Source of the DNA: Variovorax sp. E3
GTDB lineage: Bacteria > Pseudomonadota > Gammaproteobacteria > Burkholderiales > Burkholderiaceae_C
NCBI RefSeq assembly: GCF_016082275.1
Contig: NZ_MOWM01000012.1
Coordinates: 1-64,000, forward strand
Length of the DNA stretch: 64,000 nucleotides
Reading direction: 5' to 3'
Part shown: in pieces, positions 57,021-64,000 of the stretch
Layout of the letters: each line of letters begins with the position of its first letter
How positions within the stretch are numbered: the first letter of the stretch is position 1
Notes under the pieces: generated by a model
Told to the model about the DNA's origin: nothing
The model's input: only the letters and a program-made list of their open reading frames with translations
Database searches by the model: none
Program-made: the position numbers and the translations under genes

Positions 57021-57650
57021 ATGACCGAAACCATCGAAAAAGCAGTCACGCCGAAGTCTTCCGACGGCCCGGCGAGCGAGCACTACAACCGCCTGCTCCA
57101 GGGCATGGCGCAGGCCGTGGCGGCCAAGGGCTACGCCGAGACGACCATCGCGGACATCGTGCGCGAGGCGGCCGTGTCGCGCCGCACCTTCTACGAGCAC
57201 TTCAGCACCAAGACCGAGTGCCTGATCGCGCTGTACGAAACCGCGAGCCGGCTCGCCCTGCAGGCGGTGAGCGAGGCCTTCGACCCGGTGCAGCCCTGGC
57301 ACGCGCAGGTCGAGCAGGCCATGACCGCATATTTCGATTACCTCGCCCAAGACCCGGTGCTGCTGCGCACGCTCTTCGTCGAGATCCTCGGGCTGGGCAT
57401 GCCGGGGCTGGTGGTGCGGCGCCGCGTGAACGACGAGATCGCCAACTTCATCCAGGTCGCCATCAACAGTGCCGGCAGTGCCGACGAACCCGCGGCCCAC
57501 CTCACGAGCGAGATGGCGATGATGGTGGTCGGCGGCATCAACGAGCTGGTGCTGCAAGCCATCGAGCAGGACCGCGCGGGCGACCTGCGCGAACTGGTGG
57601 TGCCCTCGACGCGGCTGGTGCGCGCCGTGGCGGCCGAAAGCCTGCGCTAA
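57021..57650 (+). CDS. TetR family transcriptional regulator
   Basis: 209 residues. N-terminal HTH at about 25-65: AVAAKGYAETTIADIVREAAVSRRTFYEHFSTKTECLIALYE. The C-terminal ligand domain is all helical. Such repressors release DNA when bound to a small hydrophobic ligand. Probable targets are itself and the divergent hydrolase gene. An in-frame GTG at 57012 is an alternative start with a closer AGGA. Its stop overlaps the convergent permease stop (CTAA). Confidence 0.88.
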   Translation: MTETIEKAVTPKSSDGPASEHYNRLLQGMAQAVAAKGYAETTIADIVREAAVSRRTFYEHFSTKTECLIALYETASRLALQAVSEAFDPVQPWHAQVEQAMTAYFDYLAQDPVLLRTLFVEILGLGMPGLVVRRRVNDEIANFIQVAINSAGSADEPAAHLTSEMAMMVVGGINELVLQAIEQDRAGDLRELVVPSTRLVRAVAAESLR

Positions 57651-58804
57651 GCCCGGGTGCGCCGGGCTTCCGGGTCGCGCGGGGTGGCCATTGCCCACAG
57701 GGCCAGCAGCCCCGCGATCGTCAACGCCAGCAGGACGGCCAGATGGGGCAGCACGTCATGCAGCGGCGCGCCCATCTGGTTCAGGCGCAGCGAGGCCTGG
57801 ATGCCCGACGTGCTCGGGAACACCCAGCGCAGCGCCTGCAGCGGCCCCGGCAGGGCTTCCACGGGCCACGAGAACCCCGACAGAAAAGCCATGGGCAGGG
57901 CGGTGAACAGCAGCACCTGCAAGGCCCGCTCGCGGTCGCGGAACCAGCAGCCCAGCAGCAGGCCCAGCGTGCAGATGGCGGGCACGTAGAACACCAGCAG
58001 CAAGAGCGCCCCCCACGGATTGCCGCCGCGCGGATAGTCCTGCAGGAAGAACACCCACCCGAAATAGAACATCCCGCTTAGGACGCCGAAGCCCGAGAGC
58101 GCCCCCAGCCGGCCGAGCCATGCGCCCATGGAGGCCCGCAACCGCCCGGCCTCGGCCCAGGTGCCGGCCAGCATCGCCACGCCCATCAGCAGCGTCTGCT
58201 GCAGGATCAGCAAGGCCACCGCCGGCACCACGTAGCTGCCGTAGCCCTCGGTCGGGTTGAACAGCGCGACCAGCTGCGTGTTGAGCGGGCTGCGGCTGCG
58301 CGCGGCCTGCACCGCGCTCTGGCCGCTGGCCTGCAGCTTGCGGATTTCCACACCCGCCGAGACCGTGCCGACAGCTTCCGAGAAGCCGTACAGCACCGCC
58401 TTGTTCAGCAGTGCATAGGCCCCGTTGCCCTCGATGGTGACGACCGCCGACGTGCCGCGCAGCACGTCGCGCTTGAGGTCGGCCGGCAGCAACGCGTAGC
58501 CCTCGATCTCGCCGCGCCAGAGCGCCTGCTGCGCCTCGTGCACGTCGGCCGTGACCATGCGCACGTCGAGCCGCGGATTGGCCATCGCGAAGCGCGCGAT
58601 CTGCCGCGACAGCGCGCTGTGGTCCTGGTCGACCAGCGCCACCGGCACGCGCGTGACGGCCTGCGTGCCGTAGGGCCACGGATAGAAGAAGCCGTAGATG
58701 ATGGGCGCGAGCAGCATGATCAGCAGCACGCCCTTGTCGCGCAGCACGGCGAGGGCGGTGTCGCGCCACGCGGCGCCCAGGTGGGTGCGTTCGTCGGTCG
58801 TCAT
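57647..58804 (-). CDS. ABC-2 type permease, second of a pair
   Basis: 385 residues. One N-terminal membrane helix (LLIMLLAPIIYGFFYPW), a long outer loop with VALVDQDHSALSRQIARF, then five or six helices in the C-terminal half. Same layout as YhhJ/YbhR-type exporters. Last gene of the export operon. ATG 58804 overlaps the stop of the first permease as TGATG. Confidence 0.86.
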   Translation of the reverse strand: MTTDERTHLGAAWRDTALAVLRDKGVLLIMLLAPIIYGFFYPWPYGTQAVTRVPVALVDQDHSALSRQIARFAMANPRLDVRMVTADVHEAQQALWRGEIEGYALLPADLKRDVLRGTSAVVTIEGNGAYALLNKAVLYGFSEAVGTVSAGVEIRKLQASGQSAVQAARSRSPLNTQLVALFNPTEGYGSYVVPAVALLILQQTLLMGVAMLAGTWAEAGRLRASMGAWLGRLGALSGFGVLSGMFYFGWVFFLQDYPRGGNPWGALLLLVFYVPAICTLGLLLGCWFRDRERALQVLLFTALPMAFLSGFSWPVEALPGPLQALRWVFPSTSGIQASLRLNQMGAPLHDVLPHLAVLLALTIAGLLALWAMATPRDPEARRTRA

Positions 58805-59987
58805 CAGCGTCCACCCCAGGTGTCGGGTGCCCGGGCCGTGCGCACCAGCGCGGCGGCCGACGCGGCAAGCAGCACGGCGGTGCCCAGCACCATCCACAGC
58901 GGCGTGGCCACCGAATAGAGCACCGGCGCGCCCATCTGCAACTGCTCCATCTGCACGCGGATGTAGTGCGTGTAGGGCAGCAGGTTGGCCCACATGCGCG
59001 CGAAGAACGGCATCGCGACCAGCGGAAAACCCACGCCGCCGAACGCGAACGCCGGCGCGGTGATGAAGCCCGTGGCCGACAGCGCGGTGCGCAGCGAGCG
59101 CGTGAGGCCGGCCACGAAGGCGCCGAGCGCGATCGACAGCGCCAGGAACACCACCAGCGCGAACAGCGTCCAGCCGAGCGAGCCGACCGGATGCCAGCCG
59201 CGTCCTGCCGTGATCCACACCATGGCCGCGACCGCGACGACGGAAAGGCTCGCGAACGGCAGCGCGAGCTTGCCCGCCAGCGCGGCCAGTGCCTCGTGCC
59301 AGCGCGGCGCGGCGCCCAGCCATTCGCCGATGCTGCGGTCGCGCAGTTCGCGGCCCACGGCCCATGCGCCAGCCGTCATCGCGAGGATGTGCAGCAGCGC
59401 CGGAATCAGCGCCGCGCCGAGGAACTGCTCGTAGTCGGTCGAGGTGTTGAACAGCGCGACCATGCTCGCCTTGATCGGCTCCATGCTCACGCGCGCGGCC
59501 CGCATCGACTCGCCGCGCTTGTTGCGCACCGTGAGCTCGACCCCGGCCGACACCGTGGCCACGGCCGTGCGCACGTCGCGCTGGATCAGGCTCGAATGCG
59601 TGCCCAGCTGCGCGTTGTGCAGCAGCACGACCTGGCCGACGCGCCCTTGCTTCACGTCGCGGCTCAGGTCGCGCGGCAACTGCACGGCGGCATCGACCGC
59701 GCCGCTGGTCAGCGCGCGCGCCATCTCGCCTTCGTCGCTGTACTGCTGCACCACGCGCAGGCCCGGCGTGGCATCGAGAAAGCGCACGAGCAGGCGAGAA
59801 AGAGAGGAGTGGTCCTGGTCGAGCACGCCGATGGGCAGTCGCTCGGGCAGGCCGGCCGAAAAATCCACCAGATCAGCAGCACCGCGAGCATCGGCACCCA
59901 CGAGACCATAGCCAGGTCCCACGGGCGCGTGCGCAGCAGCGCGAACTCGCGCCGTGCGCTGGCTGCGGAAAAGCCCCGGAGGCGCAT
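58804..59987 (-). CDS. ABC-2 type permease, first of a pair (one frame break)
   Basis: About 394 residues. Begins MRLRGFSAASARREFALLRTRPWDLAMVSWVPMLAVLLIWWIF; after a one-base gap in a T run near 59860 continues SAGLPERLPIGVLDQDHSSLSRLL and the C-terminal helices. Paralogue of the following permease, sharing the VLDQDHS-SLSR loop. The two would form a heterodimer. Follows hlyD by 23 bases. Confidence 0.84.
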
Positions 59988-60010
59988 CGGGTGATTCGTC
60001 CCGCGCGGGC

Positions 60011-60996
60011 TCAGTCGACCAGCACGCTCATGCCGGGCCGCGCGCCGTCGATGGGCTGGAGCGGACGCGCGCGGACCTCGAAGGTGCGCACGTCGAAGCC
60101 GGCGCCGCCGCGGGTGGCGCGCCACGTCGCGAAGTCGGGCAGCACGGCGCTGTAGTAGACCTTGAAGCGGGCCGTGCGCTTGCCCTCGGGCAGCGCGGGC
60201 AGGCGGGCGTCGAATTCGTTGCCGAGCGCGAAGCGGGCGAGCCGGTCTTCGCGCACGTTGAGCACCACCCATTGGTCGTTCAGGTCGACCACGGTGGCGA
60301 CCGCCACGCCCTGCGGCGACAGCTCGCCGACCTTGGCCAGCACCTTGGCCACCTCGCCGCCGACCGGGCTGCGCAGTTCGGTCTCGGCCTTGGCGGCTTC
60401 GGCTTCGGCCACCACGCCGGCAACCTGGCGCGCTTGTGCGCTGGCGGCGGCCTTGTCCTCGGGGCGGGCGCGCTGCGTGCCATGTCGTACTGCGCCTTGG
60501 CCGCGATGGCGGCGTCGCGCGAGGCCTTCCAGTTGGCTTCGGCCTCGTCGCGCTTCTGGTCGGCCACCAGGCCTTCGCGCGCCAGTCCGTCGACGCGGCG
60601 GAACGAGGTCTGCGCCAGTTGCGCGGCGGTTTCGGCGCGCTGCCACTGCATGCGCGCCATCTCGACTTCTTGCGGACGCGCGCCGTTCTGCGCCTTCTCG
60701 GCCACGGCCTGCGCGGCTTGCTCGGCGGCGGTGGCCTGCGCGAGCTTGGCGCGCACCTCGGGGCTGTCCATGCGCACCAGCACGGCGCCGGCCTGGATGC
60801 GGTCGCCTTCCTTCACCGCCACTTCGGCGATGCGCGCCGTGACCTTGCCGGCGACGTCGGTCTCGCGCGCCTCCATCTGCCCCTGGAACACCTCGGGCGC
60901 AGGCTGCGACGCGCGCCAGAAACCCCAGACGAGCACCGCCAGCACGAGCAGGGCGGCGAGTATGGCGATCAGTTTTCGGGTCTTGGCACTCATCAT
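60011..60996 (-). CDS. HlyD family periplasmic adaptor (one frame break)
   Basis: About 328 residues. N-terminal membrane helix (IAILAALLVLAVLVWGFW), biotinyl-lipoyl-like half GQMEARETDVAGKVTARIAEVAVKEGDRIQAG, a long helical hairpin, then after a one-base gap near 60470 the second half with LRSPVGGEVAKVLAKVGELSPQGVAVATVVDLNDQWV. Bridges the inner-membrane permeases and TolC. ATG 60996 overlaps the tolC stop as TGATG; ATG 60993 is equally possible. Confidence 0.85.
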
Positions 60997-62436
60997 CAAT
61001 TCACCTTCACGTCGGCACGTGCGATGTAGTCGGAAAACCTGTCGGAAAGGCCCGCGCTTTCGAGCAGTTGCGCAAGCGCCTGCACGTAGTCGTTGGCGGC
61101 TTGCGCGCGTCGGTCAGCACCTTGGCCTGGTTGGTCTCGGCGTCGATCAGGTCGAGCGTGGTGCTCGTGCCTTCGCGCAGCCCCGAGGTGCGCAGCTTGA
61201 CGACCTCTTGCGCCAGCTCGATGGAGACCTTCATCTCGAAGTACTGGCGCCGCGCGTTCTCCAGCGCGCGCCAGTTGCGTTCGACCAGCAGCGAGATGTC
61301 GCTGCGCGCCTGCGCGTCGGTGCGCTCGGCCTGCTCGACCTGCTTGAGCGAGGAGGCGGAAAGGGCGTCGCGGTCGATCGAGTCGTACAGCGTCCAGCGC
61401 ACGCCGATGCCGGCCACCCAGTCGGCGTTGCCGCTCTTGATCTCGCGCGTGCCGAAGGCAATGACCTGCGGACGGCGCAGTGCCTCTTCGCCTTCGTGCA
61501 GCTGCTCGGCCTGCGATTTCTTGGCCGCGACCTTGCCCAGGCCCGGGTGCCGCGTGAGCGCCGAATCGATGAAGTAGCCCAGCGGCTCGACCGGTGTGCT
61601 GATGAGGAACAGCGGCGTTTGCGGCGCCACGCTGCCTTCGGCGCGCACGGTGCGGGCGAGCGCGATGGCGGCCAGCGCCGCGTCGTCCTCGGCCTTGCGG
61701 GCGTTGCGTCGGGCTTCTTCGTAGGCGGCGCCGGCCTGCAGCCGCTCGACGCGCGAAATGACGCCGGCCGCGAGCATCTTCTGCGCGGCCGCGTCGTGTT
61801 GGGCGATGGTGCGCTCGGCCTGCGCGCGCAGCGTGGCCGCGCGCTGCGCGAGCTGGGCGCCGAAGTAGCGCTGCACCAGCAGCGTGTCGACCTCGTGGCC
61901 GGCCTGTTCGGCGTCGGCCTGCGCCTCGCGCGTTGCGCCGACACGAAGCCGCGCACCGCATCGGTCGCGCCGCCGACGTAGAGCGGCCACACGGCCGAGA
62001 TCGAGGTGTTGGCGCCGGTGTCGTGCCGGTTGAGCGTGTAGCTGTTGGGCAGCTGCGGAATCGGCACGCGGGAGATCACGCTCTGGATCGACGACGGCAG
62101 GGCCGAGCCGAGTTGGCCGAGCTTCTGGTTGAGCGGATCGAGGTCGAGGTTCAGGTTCGCGTTGTAGGCATAGGCCAGCCCCGAGATGCTGACGGTCGGG
62201 CCGCCCAGGCCCTTGAGGCCCTGGCTCTGCAGTTCTTTCGCGTCGACGGCCGCGCGGGCGGCGGCCAGCTTGTCGGAGCGATCGACCATGCGGGCGCGGG
62301 CCGCGTCGAAGCTCAGCGACAGGGGGCCGTCGCTGCGGGCCTGCGCTTGTGCTTGCGCGAAGGCAGGGGTGCCCAGCACCAGCAGCGCCGGCAACAAGAA
62401 CAGGGAAGAGCGAAGGGCGGGGCGAGGGCTTGTCAT
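60996..62436 (-). CDS. TolC family outer membrane channel (two frame breaks)
   Basis: About 480 residues. Signal peptide to AFA-QA, then two repeats of long helices and strands typical of TolC (VWPLYVGGATDAV; LYDSIDRDALSASSLKQVEQAERTDAQARSDI). One-base gaps near 61940 and 61108 split it into three frames; the joins restore VSAQREAQADAEQAG and the end NDYVQALAQLLESAGLSDRF. Exit duct for the HlyD-permease system. Lies 4 bases after merR on the same strand. Confidence 0.83.
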
Positions 62437-62440
62437 CGGT

Positions 62441-63160
62441 TCAGGCGGCCTTGCGCAGCAGGGTGTCGAGCTCCTGCTGCAGGATCACGGGGAACGCGGC
62501 CTGCACCGCGCCGGTGGCGAGCGGGCGCGCCTTCTCGAGGAGTTGGGCCGTGCGTTCGGCGTCGATGGCATCGCCGGCCAGCAGGCTGTCGGCCAGCGTG
62601 CGCAACCAGTGGCGCGCCACGGTGCGCAGGGTGCGGGCCATGGTTTCCTGCATGCCGATCACCTGCTCCAGCGGCAGGCCCAGCGCGGCGAGCTCTTCGG
62701 CCACCTGCCCGAGCGCGGGGCTCAGCATCTGCACCTGGCCGTCGGGCAGCTCGCGCATCAGGCCGGCCTTGGTGGCGCGGGCGAGCAGGGCGGGCGTCAT
62801 CTGGCCCTTCCACTTGGCGGCGATGGCTTTGGCGGGCACGACCACGGGCGTTTCCGAGGCGAACAGGCTGCCCGACATCGATCGTGCAACCGCCACCAGG
62901 TCGCCCCACACCGAAGCGGGCGCGCGCCCGAAGATGCGGCGGATCGCCTCGATGCCGAAGCCCTGCTCGCGCAGTTCACGGATCAGCGCCAGGCGCTGTG
63001 CGTGGTCGTCGTCGTAGAGGCCGAGGCGCCCGCGCAGCCGGGGCGGCGGCAGCAGCCCGGCGGTGGTGTAGGCCCGGATGTTGCGCACCGTGACGCCGGT
63101 GCGCGTGGCGAGCGCCTCGATGGAGAGGTCGTCGGTGTCGGCCACGGCGGGTGCATTCAT
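62441..63160 (-). CDS. MerR family transcriptional regulator
   Basis: 239 residues. N-terminal MerR HTH with SIEALATRTGVTVRNIRAYTTAGLLPPPRLRGRLGLYDDDHAQRLALIREL (about 12-62); the C-terminal 170 residues are a helical ligand domain without Cys pairs, so a drug-type rather than metal-type sensor is likely. It heads the tolC-hlyD-permease genes and probably controls them. On the minus strand, TGCAACA and TGTAACA lie 14 bases apart just upstream and might be its site, though that is weak. Confidence 0.85.
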   Translation of the reverse strand: MNAPAVADTDDLSIEALATRTGVTVRNIRAYTTAGLLPPPRLRGRLGLYDDDHAQRLALIRELREQGFGIEAIRRIFGRAPASVWGDLVAVARSMSGSLFASETPVVVPAKAIAAKWKGQMTPALLARATKAGLMRELPDGQVQMLSPALGQVAEELAALGLPLEQVIGMQETMARTLRTVARHWLRTLADSLLAGDAIDAERTAQLLEKARPLATGAVQAAFPVILQQELDTLLRKAA

Positions 63161-63209
63161 GCGACAGATTCTATGTTACATCGAAAGTGTTGCATTGATC
63201 GGGCCGGGC

Positions 63210-64000
63210 TCAGACCTGGATCGTCGGCTTGTACTCGGCGGGAAGCACTTCCTTCCATTTGCCGAAGAGCGCCATCAGTCCGACCGCCACCGCGCCCGAC
63301 AGCACCACCACGCCGCACGCGTGCGCCCAGCCGCCGTCGAAGGCGCCGAACATCACGGCGCGAAAGGCCTGCACCACCCAGCTGAACGGCAGCCAGCTGT
63401 GCACCGTGCGAAAGAAGCCGGCCGACAGTTCCACCGGCAGCACGCCGCCGCCCGCCGACAGCTGCAGCGTGAGCAGCAGCACGGTCAGGATGCGGCCGAA
63501 ATCGCCGAACACATGCAGGATGGCGAACAGCACCACCAGGAACACCAGCGAGGCCAGCGCCATCGTGAGCGCCAGCGCCGCCACGTGCGGCGCTTGCACG
63601 TCCAGCACGCCGAGCAGCGTGGCCAGCACCAGCGCCACCTGCAGCAGCACGATGAGCGCGGGCATGGTGATCTTGCCCAGCGTCTTCGCCAGCTTCGGGT
63701 AGTGCGTGTGCTCCGACAGCACGATGCGGATGTTGAACAGGTAGCCCGCCATCACCGCGCCGATCCACAGCGCCACCGACACCATGTTGGGCACGAAGGC
63801 GCTGCCGTTGTTGTCCACGGGCGCCACCACCTCGACCTTGGGCTCGACCGAATCGGCCAGGCCCGAGGCACTGCCCTGGATGCGGGTGATCGACGCGGGC
63901 AGCGCGGCCTCGATGGTGCGCACGCCGGTCAGCAGGCGCTGCGCGCCTTGCGCGAGCTGCGCGCCGCCCTGCACGAACTCGTCGAGCTTGCGGTCTTCGG
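63210..64000 (-). CDS. YhgE/Pip-like ABC-2 type membrane protein (5' end outside the window)
   Basis: C-terminal 263 residues visible. About six membrane helices, with VPNMVSVALWIGAVMAGYLFNIR, FDFGRIL-type FGDFGRILTVLLLTLQLSAGGGVLPVELSAGFFRTVHSWLPFSW, which is the signature of the YhgE/Pip C-terminal domain. The frame stays open to base 64000, so the N-terminus lies beyond. These proteins are large ABC-2-like exporters or phage-receptor homologues. It is 49 bases upstream of merR on the same strand. Confidence 0.82.
   Translation of the reverse strand, partial: EDRKLDEFVQGGAQLAQGAQRLLTGVRTIEAALPASITRIQGSASGLADSVEPKVEVVAPVDNNGSAFVPNMVSVALWIGAVMAGYLFNIRIVLSEHTHYPKLAKTLGKITMPALIVLLQVALVLATLLGVLDVQAPHVAALALTMALASLVFLVVLFAILHVFGDFGRILTVLLLTLQLSAGGGVLPVELSAGFFRTVHSWLPFSWVVQAFRAVMFGAFDGGWAHACGVVVLSGAVAVGLMALFGKWKEVLPAEYKPTIQV

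Noticed and set aside
55448..57049. A 533-residue hydrolase running through the opposite gene
   Set aside because: The last 200 codons are antisense to the gene at 55454; adding one base near 56064 gives the expected end and a stop at 56049.
1..64000. CRISPR arrays, tRNA or rRNA genes, insertion sequences
   Set aside because: No regularly spaced repeats, cloverleaf-like tails or transposase motifs were seen on either strand by eye; a dedicated scan would be needed to exclude a tRNA fully.

Overview
The window is a contiguous, GC-rich (by eye roughly two-thirds G+C) stretch of bacterial chromosome. The gene set (bL31 type B, Rho, DnaX-YbaB-RecR, AddAB, Pst/Pho, MoaA-MobA-MoeA, E. coli-like SodA) and the protein sequences point to a betaproteobacterium of the Comamonadaceae, most like Variovorax. 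I see no tRNA, rRNA, CRISPR array, insertion sequence or integrase. It reads as core chromosome with a few less ordinary cassettes.

Layout. 1-2.5 kb: an Imm-like membrane protein with a zinc ribbon, a UBP-type zinc finger protein and a flavoprotein with a cyclic-nucleotide-binding domain. 2.6-14.8 kb: a phosphate island with an OlsB-like lipid acyltransferase, ppk1, sixA-like phosphatase, ppx, pstSCAB, phoU, phoB and phoR, with PhoB-box-like repeats in front of ppk1 and between ppx and pstS. 14.8-21.3 kb: MATE exporter, a polytopic GT39-like protein, rpmE2, a Gfo/Idh oxidoreductase, rho and trxA. 21.4-28.6 kb: addB, addA and a BaiN-like flavoprotein in one overlapping unit. 28.6-32.7 kb: a GNAT enzyme, the 4.5S SRP RNA on the minus strand, then dnaX (with a probable tau/gamma slippage site), ybaB, recR and a MAPEG protein. 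32.8-36.9 kb: an SsuABC/TauABC-like ABC importer and LtrA. 36.9-40.5 kb: mltD and gloB, divergent from a methyltransferase, then rnhA. 40.5-43.7 kb: moeA, mobA and moaA (molybdenum cofactor). 43.8-48.3 kb: a secreted unknown, sodA plus a ZIP metal transporter behind a Fur-like promoter, an aldehyde dehydrogenase and an exported peroxiredoxin. 48.5-55.2 kb: a tightly packed plus-strand operon of lipid-type enzymes: ClsC-like cardiolipin synthase, sterol-desaturase-type hydroxylase, acyl desaturase, a KASIII/heme-oxygenase-like diiron fusion, an unknown 309-residue protein and two small proteins. 55.2-57.7 kb: an AT-rich spacer, an unknown gene, and a PF10118-type metal hydrolase divergent from a TetR regulator with two palindromic operators. 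57.6-64 kb: a minus-strand export operon (YhgE/Pip-like protein, MerR, TolC, HlyD, two ABC-2 permeases) with no ATPase gene in view.

The most novel-looking locus is the 48.5-55.2 kb lipid operon, centred on a protein that joins an intact Cys-His-Asn condensing enzyme to a putative diiron oxidase. Together with two other di-iron-type lipid enzymes and a cardiolipin synthase it looks like an uncharacterised route to a modified lipid or lipid-derived metabolite.

A technical point affects many entries. I count about sixteen places where one reading frame passes cleanly into another through a single missing base, including in pstC, pstA, phoB, addA and three export genes. All are one-base losses, mostly in short G or C runs, and they look like consensus errors in the assembly rather than real mutations. 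Those genes are annotated across the break and the break is described in each entry.
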